NCBI GenBank assembly: GCA_050012375.1
Contig: JBEKHH010000011.1
Span: 1 to 64,000, forward strand
DNA: 64,000 nucleotides
DNA from: PALSA-1353 sp050012375
GTDB taxonomy: Bacteria; Planctomycetota; Phycisphaerae; Tepidisphaerales; Tepidisphaeraceae
Direction of reading: 5' to 3'
Shown: positions 26,501-33,770 of the stretch, in pieces
Layout: every line of letters starts with the position of its first letter
How positions within the stretch are numbered: the stretch's first letter is position 1
Program-made: the position numbers and the translations under genes
Notes under the pieces: generated by a model
Told to the model about the DNA's origin: nothing
Seen by the model: only the letters and a program-made list of their open reading frames with translations
The model's database searches: none

Positions 26501-26930
26501 CGTGGCGCCGAAACTCATTGCGAAATTGTTGCGAGGAGAACAAAACGATAGCCATCCAACAGCGAAGAATCCGTTAGCAAAGGACTTTGTGGTATCTGCG
26601 GCTTCAGCACCGGCTGAGACGGTCGATCTGCTCTTCCTCAGGGATAAGGGGCGCGTTTATCTGAACGGCGAGCCACTTAGGGAGATTGATTCGGAAGCAA
26701 TGAGCGTATTGGAGAAATTGATGGCAGAGCCACGTCGCGTCTGGAAATTTGATGAGCTTCTTCCACGTCCGCAGGGTGATAAATACATGCATCGGAAGAA
26801 TTATCAGGAATATGTAAGAAACGTGGTAAACCGCCTTCCACAACCGATTCGATTGCTCTTCGAACCAAACCACGGCAGCTTTTATGGGGGCCGAAGGTTT
26901 CAAGAACGCGTAAAACCACGGGTCGAGTAG
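23514..26930 (+). CDS. NACHT-type STAND NTPase with helical repeats and a C-terminal OmpR-like winged helix
   Basis: The 1138-residue protein has an N-terminal segment of unknown type (1-75). A NACHT module follows: P-loop QAPFGLGKSAL (96-106), Walker B LVCLYDGHDEVA (186-197) and sensor LISSRERP (219-226). YDGHDE replaces the usual LDGLDE. From about 480 to 1030 the protein is a long solenoid with repeats of the type AAxRxxxxDVLEVVxxxI. The last ~100 residues (DKGRVYLNGEPL, VLEKLMAEPRRVWKFDELL, YVRNVVNRL, GSFYGGRRF) fit a PhoB/OmpR winged helix. STAND proteins sense phage products and oligomerise. Defence is inferred from fold and from neighbours (Abi, restriction remnants, relaxase). No nuclease, protease or TIR effector is visible. 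The ATG at 23514 has no clear ribosome site. Confidence 0.72.
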   Translation: MDMEVPKEKLKTYCRMIANALSGPLNVLSETGVPIEFKARQTQRVSISRRVVEKSADAEGLRRDLPAHTTQVESADDLRALRTWVAKAERQPLLVQAPFGLGKSALLAAFAVDLAKECLQILERRTGSYELHALRVPLPVRLRDVDAAEEWDNVLKLAYRQYASGAVAEQRLTRKEIRQLTHAGQLVCLYDGHDEVAAENANAMLYKIGRFHFQHKGYLISSRERPAGFNEDQIYRLEELSHESIDKLLARMLGRRKDKLQMATARFVSLKPAISSLLRRPLFLAIWARRVLECNHQAELPSTIDELMTVATLQCFERANKVLGGNCPAGNDEREGQFITLGYFLLADASTSYDEQPKLDQLREAVVKKRFAIAPAPAERERSLSPAEYDFQRTRRLAYALGLISTREGGQSWVPKTPVVEYLIGRYMASLAEGGEREQYAFVEIIRRWCYLPRTYDTLDFVCHRITALRAQVGITNGSELIDALIAWMCAVSQNEPFRAGALGKGAEIPTSDCLVRPAAWCALRMADRLKLKTVAPVAKAAIGALCEELRKEHIAIILPQVLDMRTIKVLIEEALRAMDRGDLNHYFCEDVLRMVAGRVAAVDALRLIKDLFAAAASGGIWGSAKVQYAVHGASQRLPEPDACRIFHWRERDIRSSKNVDLRSAAFDGASKRVPENVGREAIREAMAQEPNTNPVNGWIIKHAAARIESNDVLEVVRQVIDSYVLPYMWGMSAQAWAIEGAVQQVSEAEASKVVKMLIESYSKTLNSRDELAWDRAIKTAATRLSQEEAALVFDDWLSSFQNATPSYKDAWHAAVAGALLRLPQKRANKLFPVLSPVWDEAYERVPEAKVEKVVGDLIAEVPRRESWGWLGGSIKSAVGCVSEQDVPRLVAKWIKSYKTGPQKDRHYWNEAIEAAARRARDATCVIPLINLLGEQDEWRELSVEVALASDSVGFVADVVAKKQERQGDGAQWVWTGSLIPLDRQDRRLVLDPYLAVAPKLIAKLLRGEQNDSHPTAKNPLAKDFVVSAASAPAETVDLLFLRDKGRVYLNGEPLREIDSEAMSVLEKLMAEPRRVWKFDELLPRPQGDKYMHRKNYQEYVRNVVNRLPQPIRLLFEPNHGSFYGGRRFQERVKPRVE

Positions 26931-27060
26931 CATCAGTCATAGCGCGGCTCACCCGCCAATTCCCGCCAATACCCCGCCAACTCCCCGTCTACTCGCAGCA
27001 AGAGCAAGCGTATTTTTCGATGTGAGACGGCATCTGTGGGATAGCCTTGGTGTTCAAGGC

Positions 27061-27327
27061 ATCGAGCGCGAAATCAAAGACCTTGAAACTGAAATTCGGG
27101 CGATGAAAAAGGAAGCGAGACTCGCCGCAACGCTGGACCAGAAGATTGCCGGCCAAAAACAGGTAAAGGACGCCGAGCGGCGATTGAAAGACAACCGAAA
27201 AAAGCGCGATGAAGCCCAGGACGAAATCGAAACGAAAAAAGATAAACTGATCGAAGAGGTCGAAGCTCAACTGCGGCAGCAAGCCACGGTGAATGAGCTT
27301 TTCACGGTACGTTGGAAGGTAGCTTGA
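27061..27327 (+). pseudogene. extreme C-terminus of a DEAD/SNF2-type helicase, 5' end lost
   Basis: The frame reads IEREIKDLETEIRAMKKEARL, then LDQKIAGQKQVKDAERRLKDNRKKRDEAQ split over the coiled coil, and ends NELFTVRWKVA. This is the coiled-coil tail that follows the helicase domain of proteins encoded beside type III mod genes. The preceding part of the same tail, ending DDLKEGI, lies at 28492-28722. The 13 residues before Ile27061 (MRRHLWDSLGVQG) are foreign to the family. Its stop is 51 nt before the mod start, the expected operon position. Confidence 0.75.
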
Positions 27328-27377
27328 ATGAGTAAAGATTGTGTTGCCGTACCGATGAAGAATGGGCAGGTTGAAGC

Positions 27378-28547
27378 ATGAGCAAAAAGCAAAAACTGGA
27401 ACTCACCTGGATTGGGAAGGAACACCGCCCACGGCTGGAGCCGCGGGTGCTCGTTGAAGATACCCAACTGTCGTATCACGCCGACAAACGCTTGACCGAC
27501 CGTGATTTATTCGACAATCGTCTGATTTTTGGTGACAACCTCCTTGCATTGAAAGCGTTGGAGCAGGAATTTGCCGGCAAGATAAAGTGCATATATATCG
27601 ACCCGCCATACAACACCGGTTCCGCATTCGACCATTATGACGACGGTGTTGAGCACTCATTATGGCTCTCTTTGATGCGGGATCGTCTCGAAATCTTGTG
27701 GCGACTTTTGACCGACGACGGATCGCTCTGGGTCAGCATTGATGATTCAGAAATGCCTTACTTGAAGGTTTTACTCGACGAAATCTGCGGAAGGGCATCC
27801 TTCATTGCATGCAACGTCTGGCAAAAGCGTTATTCGCGCGAAAATCGAGAGGCGATTGGAGACGCCCACGAATATATTCTTGTCTATGGACGAAATCCCG
27901 AAACATTTAAGTCCACGCGGAATTTGCTTCCTCTCGGTGAAAAACAGCGATCCGTTTACAAAAACCGAAACAATGATCCGAAAGGCCCGTGGCGCGGCGT
28001 GTCGTTCTCAGCACAAGGTTTTAGGCCAAATCAGATGTACGAGATCGTCTCGCCAATTACAGGCAAGAAGCACAAACCGCCTGCTGGGTCGTGCTGGAAA
28101 GTTATCGAATCAGAATATCGACGACTCTTAGCCGAAGGTCGGATGTACTTTGGTAAGGATGGCAAGCCGTTCATGCTTGTCGTTGCAGAGGACACGACCC
28201 ATGCCAGCCATTTGCGTCGGATAATTGAAGCCCACGATTTCTTCGCCGGACAATACAAGGGCAAGGTGGCCGAGGTTCATTCCAATCAGCGTGGCGAGGA
28301 GCGGGATGAGAATGTCCAAAAGTTACTGGCCATTGAAAACCCGGACGACACCACGGAGGTCGTGATCCACGTCGATCAATTGAAGGAAGGTTGGGACGTG
28401 ACCAATCTCTACACGATTGTTCCGCTGCGGGCGTTCAATTCCCGCACCCTCATCGAACAGGCTATTGGGCGCGGCCTGCGCTTGCCCTATCACCGACGAC
28501 GGCACGGTTTTGGACGACGCGCAATGCCGCAGACTGTTCGATCTTAA
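27378..28547 (+). pseudogene. in-frame mod-res fusion: N-terminus of a type III DNA methyltransferase joined to the middle of Res
   Basis: Residues 1-~262 are the N-terminal part of a type III Mod subunit: LIFGDNLLALKAL, catalytic motif IV DPPYNTG, then DDGSLWVSIDDSE, ending EGRMYFGKDG. From about 28165 the frame continues as the second RecA domain of Res: FMLVVAEDTTHASHLRRIIE, then VHSNQRGEERDE, VIHVDQLKEGWDVTNLYT and motif VI TLIEQAIGRGLRLPY. The Mod C-terminus (with SAM motif I) and the Res ATPase N-terminal half are deleted. After LPY (28490) homology ends and the frame runs 19 codons into foreign sequence. Neither activity should survive. Confidence 0.85.
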
Positions 28548-28722
28548 TGGCAGCCAAGGCGAATCAATTGCCGCACCGCAGGACATCCAATCCCGGCTTA
28601 CGGGCGGTATTGCCGGCGAGCAGTCAGAGCAACTGGCTGCAATCGCTTCCAAGAACGGCACATGGTTCGATTCGGAGATGGAAAAGCTTGACCATTGGGC
28701 CGACGACTTGAAGGAAGGTATC
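28492..28722 (+). pseudogene. fragment of a helicase C-terminal region
   Basis: In the frame after the mod-res fragment the DNA reads TDDGTVLDDAQCRRLFDLNG, then IAGEQSEQLAAIASKNGTWFD and EKLDHWADDLKEGI. This is the stretch just before the coiled-coil tail of DEAD/SNF2 helicases. It has no start and ends abruptly at 28722. The missing tail begins at 27061, 1.4 kb upstream on the same strand, again residue for residue. It is a displaced piece of the same gene. Confidence 0.7.
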
Positions 28723-28766
28723 CCGCCCCTAAAGGAATGCCGATCCACGAGAAAAGGAAAATCGCT

Positions 28767-29504
28767 ATGTCGAACGTTAATGACAATCACCATGATGCAA
28801 TCAATTCGTGCTTCGGCCCCAACGCATGGCCGCATGAAGTCATATATCCGGAACTGGCTGCCCAGGCGGCCATTCGAGAAATCGATCCGCAGCAATGGGT
28901 AAACAGCGTGGTGCGCCGCATTCCCATTTGGGCACACGGGAAACTGCGAACGCGAAATCCCGTGGATTTAGAGGATTCCTGCCAGAACTTCTGCGTAACG
29001 ATGATCGATGACCGTCCTGACCTCCGCTACGATGCCAGTAAGGGACCAAAGGATGCGTTTCTGAGTAGAATACTTACTAACGTGCACTATCAGACTCTGC
29101 GCGGAAAGCGCTCGCTCACCGGTACGGATGGACTCGACATTGATAACATGGAGGCATTGGAAAGCGGTCCGGTCTACGCTGCCGATCAGCGTGATCTGTT
29201 TGAACTCGTGCGGCAATTGAACTTTGAACTGCCTGAATGCGAACGTCTCGCCCTGAGTGAAGTTCTCGATTCAACGCAGTGCTCCTGCCCAACAAAAGCG
29301 GTCCATCGTGTTCGCTTCTGCCGGGCGCTCCAAAGGATTCGTGTCATGGCTGACGCACGGAAACTGCGTGACTCACGATCCGGTTCGCGTCGTGTGCGTT
29401 TTCCTCGGACACGTCGCGTCAGGTTCCCTAACATGCGTCTTGTCGGATCCGTTTCACCACGTTTTTGTTGCGCGGAGCCCGGATTCATGGCAAGCTGTCG
29501 ATAG
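28767..29504 (+). CDS. divergent sigma-70-like (ECF-type) protein on the element
   Basis: The 245-residue protein resembles a divergent sigma factor. A region-2-like part reads VDLEDSCQNFCVTMIDDRPDLRYDASKG by position 70-97, followed by AFLSRILTNVHYQTLR. A region-4-like part has LNFELPECERLALSEVLD, then SCPTKAVHRVRFCRALQRIR. The C-terminal ~50 residues are Arg-rich. AAAAGGAAAATCGCT precedes the ATG at 28767. The helicase fragment ends 45 nt before it. It might direct transcription of element genes. The similarity is weak and rests on pattern only. Confidence 0.5.
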   Translation: MSNVNDNHHDAINSCFGPNAWPHEVIYPELAAQAAIREIDPQQWVNSVVRRIPIWAHGKLRTRNPVDLEDSCQNFCVTMIDDRPDLRYDASKGPKDAFLSRILTNVHYQTLRGKRSLTGTDGLDIDNMEALESGPVYAADQRDLFELVRQLNFELPECERLALSEVLDSTQCSCPTKAVHRVRFCRALQRIRVMADARKLRDSRSGSRRVRFPRTRRVRFPNMRLVGSVSPRFCCAEPGFMASCR

Positions 29505-29537
29505 CATTTAACAGCGCAATGGAAGGACGCATTGTCC

Positions 29538-29735
29538 ATGAAGGATAAACTTCCGGAATCGGGAACGAACCTGCGGATACCACCTTCGCTTTTTGCTGAT
29601 CTACCAAGCGAGCTTACCGCAAGATTTGCCGCTCTTGGTGTGATTCGAGAAGCTTTTGAAGCAGCGTACGATGCGCACAGCCAAGACGATGGGGCAAAAA
29701 GGGAGACTTCTGGGCCGAAGTTGATTAAGCCGTGA
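29538..29735 (+). CDS. small hypothetical protein
   Basis: The 65-residue protein starts MKDKLPESGTNLRIPPSLFA and is helical in the centre (ELTARFAALGVIREAFEAAY). No family is recognised. The stop TGA overlaps the GTG start of the next gene (GTGA), so the two are coupled. Confidence 0.5.
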   Translation: MKDKLPESGTNLRIPPSLFADLPSELTARFAALGVIREAFEAAYDAHSQDDGAKRETSGPKLIKP

Positions 29736-30220
29736 CGGCAGGTGGAGATCCACGAGACCGCCTGACCGAAGGGAAACGACGCGCCATTGAATCCATATTC
29801 GAGGGATTACCTCAGACAATCAACGAGCGATACACGGTTCTCCAAGACATTCGCAAGGCGTTTTACGCGGAGCTGGCGAGACAGTTTGAGCCGGCGCTCA
29901 ACCAATATGCACGCGCACAACCACAGGTGACGGATAAAGATTGGTCCAACTTGGCAACTTCAGTCAATCGCATGGTGCGACATTTGGGACTATCGTTGGT
30001 CTCCCCGCGAAACAACGCCCCTGCCGCGCTAGTTTTTGACACGAAACGCCGTGGCGATCGGGTGACCCGTCGTTACCGGTTTCACACCATCGGGCGCCGT
30101 TTGCCAGCAGATACGTGCTATGAACTTCCGCACCTCGAATTATGTCAAGCGCCGGCACGCACGGAAGCCCTATCACGAGAATTCAAAAGAACGGGCCTAG
30201 ATAGCGGGCCAGAGTTGTGA
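29732..30220 (+). CDS. hypothetical protein of the mobile element
   Basis: The 162-residue protein starts at a GTG that overlaps the upstream stop. The N-terminus is helical (LTEGKRRAIESIFEGLPQTI, then VLQDIRKAFYAELARQF) and the C-terminal part is basic, reading ALVFDTKRRGDRVTRRYRFH. It may bind nucleic acid, but no domain is recognised. It is the last plus-strand gene before the convergent integrase. Confidence 0.5.
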   Translation: MTAGGDPRDRLTEGKRRAIESIFEGLPQTINERYTVLQDIRKAFYAELARQFEPALNQYARAQPQVTDKDWSNLATSVNRMVRHLGLSLVSPRNNAPAALVFDTKRRGDRVTRRYRFHTIGRRLPADTCYELPHLELCQAPARTEALSREFKRTGLDSGPEL

Positions 30221-30280
30221 ATCTACACCACTTGTTATTGCAACGGCTGAACACACAACGCTCCATAAGCACTTTGTTCT

Positions 30281-31387
30281 TCAAATCGAAATCCGCTCCA
30301 CGATGTTGCGAGTCACGTGCCGTTGTCGCCTGTCATACAATCGCGTTGTTCGTGGGTCCACATGCCCCGCAAGATACTGAACGTCCTCCAGCGGCACGCC
30401 CTGGGACAATAGGTCCGTAATCGTGGCCACACGAAAAGAATGGGGCGAGAGGTATTCCGGCAAACCAGCGTCGGCGAGTCTGCGTTTGACCATGCGACAG
30501 ATATCAACATTACTGGTTGCCACTTCAGTGAGCGAGCCCGTCTTGCGAATCGCGGTTCGAAACAGCGGCTCGTCGCTTTTCTCTTGCCAGTCGGCAATAT
30601 GGCTGAGGTAGGTAAGAATGAATTTTTCGAGATCGTGACGGACCGGAATCGAGCGGGACTTTCCGTTCTTCTCAAATAAACGCAAGGTCCATTGGCTGCC
30701 GTCATGACGAAAGTCCTTCATTTTGAGCTTTGCGACCGCGCCCGCCCTCGCAGCGGTATAGATGAGCGTCGCGACAATGGCACGATCGCGCAACCCCACT
30801 TTGAGTGGAACGAGTTCGCCCTTTTTGTTCTTGTGTTCGATACGGATAGAGGCGAGCAGCTTCCTGGCTTGGTCGATGCTGATTTCGGGCGTCTTTCCTT
30901 CAACCGCCTGATATCGCAGCCCGCGTATTGAGGCGGCCGGATTGATTACCATAATATGCCGCTCCACCAGCAGGTCGAAAAACTTTCGCAATGCTGCCAG
31001 GTGGAGTTTGCGGGTCGGAACGCTGCCAACATTCCTCGCGATGTACCGGCCAACCATCGCGGGTTTGATCTGCTCCGGTGAGATATCCGACGGCAGCCAT
31101 TCCAGGAAGCGGCGCACGGCATGTTCGTAAGCGGCGCGCGTGTAATCATTCTGGATTTCTCCAAAGAAGTCACGCCACGCGTTTTGCGGGGCCTCACCGG
31201 CGTAGAAGAGAAGTGCCGGCGGAACTGAGTCCATTTCCACAACTGCTGGAACGTTAGAGTTGATCACCGTCAAGTCTGTTGTGCCGGTCACCTGAATGTA
31301 TCCCCGCCGATGTTGCCCAAATGACACTTGGCACGTCTGGTGGCCTTCGTCAAGGATTAACAGCAAACAAAGGATGTTATTTATCAC
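30281..31387 (-). CDS. tyrosine recombinase (phage-type integrase)
   Basis: The 368-residue protein has a SAM-like core-binding domain (NDYTRAAYEHAVRRFLEWL, then LHLAALRKFFDLLVE). The catalytic domain shows Arg in YTAARAGAVAKLKM, His-x-x-Arg in SPHSFRVATITDLL, GHVDPRTTRLYD with the second His, and the nucleophile Tyr. All catalytic positions are present. The start is uncertain: GTG at 31387 gives 368 residues, while GTG at 31291 (just before TGTTDLTVINS) fits the family's usual N-terminus better. It sits near the right end of the element and probably integrated it. Confidence 0.9.
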   Translation of the reverse strand: MINNILCLLLILDEGHQTCQVSFGQHRRGYIQVTGTTDLTVINSNVPAVVEMDSVPPALLFYAGEAPQNAWRDFFGEIQNDYTRAAYEHAVRRFLEWLPSDISPEQIKPAMVGRYIARNVGSVPTRKLHLAALRKFFDLLVERHIMVINPAASIRGLRYQAVEGKTPEISIDQARKLLASIRIEHKNKKGELVPLKVGLRDRAIVATLIYTAARAGAVAKLKMKDFRHDGSQWTLRLFEKNGKSRSIPVRHDLEKFILTYLSHIADWQEKSDEPLFRTAIRKTGSLTEVATSNVDICRMVKRRLADAGLPEYLSPHSFRVATITDLLSQGVPLEDVQYLAGHVDPRTTRLYDRRQRHVTRNIVERISI

Positions 31388-31411
31388 TAACGTTTAATTG
31401 CACTCCGTGAG

Positions 31412-31444
31412 CATCTGTTGTAATCTCATAGAATACAACAGATG
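31412..31444 (+). promoter_or_regulatory. inverted-repeat operator of the toxin-antitoxin operon
   Basis: CATCTGTTGTA (31412-31422) and TACAACAGATG (31434-31444) form a perfect 11-bp inverted repeat with an 11-nt spacer, ending 10 nt before the antitoxin ATG. A TAGAAT -10-like box (31429-31434) is inside it. Ribbon-helix-helix antitoxins typically repress from such sites. Confidence 0.65.
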
Positions 31445-31454
31445 GGGGTAGATT

Positions 31455-31691
31455 ATGAAAAGCGTCAATGTAACCTGTCGGCTCGATCCGGATTCAGTCG
31501 CGTTCCTGGACAAGCTCGGAGAGAACCTCGACCGGGATCGCAGCTACCTGATCAAAGATGCGGTGCGTCAGTACATCGCGATGCATCGCTGGCAAATCGA
31601 AGAGGTGCAAAAAGCCATCGGTGAAGCGGATCGCGGTGAGTTCGCGTCCGATTCGGACGTGCAGGCCATGTTCAATGAGCTGACGCGGTGA
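31455..31691 (+). CDS. ribbon-helix-helix antitoxin (ParD/CopG type)
   Basis: The 78-residue protein starts MKSVNVTCRLDPDSVAFLDKL, the beta strand of a ribbon-helix-helix domain. DRSYLIKDAVRQYI forms the second helix. A C-terminal toxin-binding helix follows, WQIEEVQKAIGEADRGEF. It should bind the toxin encoded next and repress the operon at the upstream inverted repeat. Its stop overlaps the toxin's GTG start. Confidence 0.88.
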   Translation: MKSVNVTCRLDPDSVAFLDKLGENLDRDRSYLIKDAVRQYIAMHRWQIEEVQKAIGEADRGEFASDSDVQAMFNELTR

Positions 31692-31978
31692 CGGTCCGCT
31701 GGCTGAAAGCGGCCCTTGCGTCAGTGCGTGCAATTCACCGCCGGATCAGCGTTGAAAACCCGCAAGCCGCAAAGAGAGTCGTTCAGGAGATTCGATCTGC
31801 AACGGTGCGGTTGAAAGAATTTCCCCTCTCAGGCCGCCAGGGCGAGGTCAGCGGGACACGCGAAGTCGTGGTCCGTAACCTGCCCTATGTCATCGTGTAC
31901 CGCATCCGGGGTGACGCGGTCGAGATTCTTCGCGTGTTTCACACGGCCACGGACTGGCTCAATGAGCCCAAGACCTAA
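31688..31978 (+). CDS. ParE/RelE-superfamily toxin
   Basis: The 96-residue protein reads VRWLKAALASVRAIHRRISVEN, PQAAKRVVQEI, then LKEFPLSGRQGEVSGTREVV and LPYVIVYRIRGDAVEILRVFH. This is the ParE pattern, with P..GR, REL/V and the terminal HxxxxW. ParE toxins usually poison DNA gyrase. It starts at GTG overlapping the antitoxin stop. Together they form an addiction module flanking the integrase. Confidence 0.88.
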   Translation: MTVRWLKAALASVRAIHRRISVENPQAAKRVVQEIRSATVRLKEFPLSGRQGEVSGTREVVVRNLPYVIVYRIRGDAVEILRVFHTATDWLNEPKT

Positions 31979-31998
31979 TCGTGAAAGGAGTTGGGACC

Positions 31999-32265
31999 AT
32001 GCGGTGGGAATTGAGCGCGACCCCGTGGGGCCTTTTTCCGGTTGATATCCAAATCGCCCTCCGAGGAATAAAGGTGCGGACTACATACCGGACACGAATT
32101 ACGCACCCGCAATTGGACGATCGGATCGGTCAGAGCCAATGGTGGGTCGCCAGGAGCGAGTCAGGGAGCCGCCGGATCGACGTGGCCGAATTCATCGAGT
32201 TTTGCATCGGCTGCCGCATTGCGCCGTCGGCGGCGCTGGTCGAGCTGATGAAATTGCGGCGGTGA
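31999..32265 (+). CDS. XRE-like helix-turn-helix protein downstream of the ParDE pair
   Basis: The 88-residue protein carries a divergent XRE domain. Its core reads QLDDRIGQSQWWVARSESGSRRID, split by residues 48-71, followed by VAEFIEFCIGCRIAPSAALVE. These align with the standard LA.RIG.SQS.VS..E.G.RR.DV.EF.E.C. AAAGGAG lies 8 nt before the ATG, so it may be expressed with the toxin pair as a third gene. Degenerate copies of the same sequence occur at 35.9 and 45.9 kb, and bits of its 5' end at 38.8 and 47.0 kb. It belongs to a dispersed family. Confidence 0.6.
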   Translation: MRWELSATPWGLFPVDIQIALRGIKVRTTYRTRITHPQLDDRIGQSQWWVARSESGSRRIDVAEFIEFCIGCRIAPSAALVELMKLRR

Positions 32266-32457
32266 GGGCGATCGATCAAATTCGATGGGGCGATGACGCT
32301 TTTCAATCTCACCCCCCTTGGCAATGCCGTCCGCCACCGTCTCGGAATTCCTGAAGGAACTTTATTGGCGCCGCCGTGTCAAAAGGGGGAGATGGCATCT
32401 GGCCGCTGTTGGGGTGGTCGATGCCCGTCGTCTCTCAAACACACCAGGGAGCTTCTT

Positions 32458-33555
32458 ATGGTTGCGCGCTTGCTATGGGTTGTGGCGGTCGTTGTTTCAC
32501 TTTCCAGTTCCGTAAGTGCCACGCGGCCGGCTGCCTTGGACGAGATCCATGTTGTCGGTCCGTACGTCTCGGGAAACCTGACGGTTTATCTCGTTCGCGG
32601 GCCGAATCTCCTGGGGGATAAAAAGTATCTCACGTTGTCCGAGGGACTGGAGCAGAAGAAGGTGATCGTTTACGAGAAGCAGCAGGTGAACGAACTCTCT
32701 GTGGAGAACCTTTCGGATCAGGACCTGTATCTGCAAGCCGGCGAAATCGTCAAAGGCGGCCAGCAGGACCGCACACTGGGCCGCGACATGGTCGTGTCGG
32801 CTCACAGCGGGCAAGTGCCGATCGGGGCTAACTGCGTCGAGCATGGCCGGTGGACCCAGCGGGGCAGTGAAAGCCAATCGCAGTTTGCGGCTTCGCCAAA
32901 CGCCCTGGCGTCAAAGGAGCTTAAGCAAGCGAACTATTCCGGCGATCAGCAGGGGGTTTGGGACAAGGTGAGCAAGGCCCAGGAAAAACTAGCGGCAAAC
33001 GCGCCATCGCTCGCCGATGCCGGCGGCACGTTGTCGCAATCGCCAACGAGCCTGGAACTAACGGTGGAAGACAAAGCGGTTGCGAGCGCTGCCGAGGCCT
33101 ATGAGAAAGGGGTTGCGAAGAACTCGCAAGCATTTCCCGATGTGATCGGCTTCGTCTTTGCGATCAACGGCAAACTGAACAGCGGTGATGTGTACGCATC
33201 AGACGAGTTGTTCGGCAAGATGTACCCGAAGCTGCTGCACGCCGCCGCCGTCGAAGCCCTTGCGGAGCGCGAGCCCAACTCGGATCAGAAAGTGTTCGAT
33301 GCGCCCAAGCCCGAGGCGGTTGAGGCGATGATCAAAGCAGTTGACATTGCCAAGGGCGAGCCACAACCAATGGACGCGATTGGGATGGAACAACAAATCA
33401 ATCAAGAGGCGCAGATGCCGCAACAACCGGCGGCCCGGCCGGTTGCGGACCGCGCCGTGATACTGAAAAAGCAGACGAATGAAGTCGAGATGTACGAGAC
33501 ACGGGACACGGAGACGAAAGCGCCGTTCCTTCACCGGGCTTATTTGACGAAGTGA
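32458..33555 (+). CDS. exported DUF6569 (ARPP-1-like) protein
   Basis: The 365-residue protein has a signal peptide (MVARLLWVVAVVVSLSSSVSA). The family motifs follow: YLTLSEGLEQKKVIVYE, then VNELSVENLSDQDLYLQAGEIV, KGGQQDRTLGRDMVV and GANCVEHGRWTQRG. This is the ARG/rhodanese/phosphatase-associated domain. Its function is unknown. The C-terminal third is Gln/Pro/Ala-rich. The ATG at 32458 follows CCAGGGAGCTTCTT. The upstream extension to 32293 has no signal-peptide character and was rejected. The 215 nt downstream hold only short remnants. Confidence 0.8.
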   Translation: MVARLLWVVAVVVSLSSSVSATRPAALDEIHVVGPYVSGNLTVYLVRGPNLLGDKKYLTLSEGLEQKKVIVYEKQQVNELSVENLSDQDLYLQAGEIVKGGQQDRTLGRDMVVSAHSGQVPIGANCVEHGRWTQRGSESQSQFAASPNALASKELKQANYSGDQQGVWDKVSKAQEKLAANAPSLADAGGTLSQSPTSLELTVEDKAVASAAEAYEKGVAKNSQAFPDVIGFVFAINGKLNSGDVYASDELFGKMYPKLLHAAAVEALAEREPNSDQKVFDAPKPEAVEAMIKAVDIAKGEPQPMDAIGMEQQINQEAQMPQQPAARPVADRAVILKKQTNEVEMYETRDTETKAPFLHRAYLTK

Positions 33556-33770
33556 GACTGAATTCGTTGACGAGGTTTGCCAGAATCACCTTTTGATCGA
33601 CGCCTCCGCGCCGATCTCGTTGGAATCGTTTATAAAATTGAGGAGCTATGCATTTGGCAACGATGGCAGCATGACTGCGGCGATCTATTCCAGCCTGTCG
33701 AAGATCACGTACCGCAAGATGGTCTCAGCGAAGAAAAGTTCCCTCGCCGACGTTCCGGAAACGGTGACTT

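Noticed and set aside
26931..27020. CCCGCCAA repeats after the NACHT gene as a possible iteron origin
   Set aside because: Only three short imperfect copies within 40 nt and no replication gene nearby; chance or a short hypermutable tract is more likely.
33660..33710. Additional IS66 remnant (TGACTGCGGCGAT...TTCCAGCCTG) after the DUF6569 gene
   Set aside because: About 25 nt resemble the start of T4, but the following sequence does not continue like IS66, so it is too short to call.
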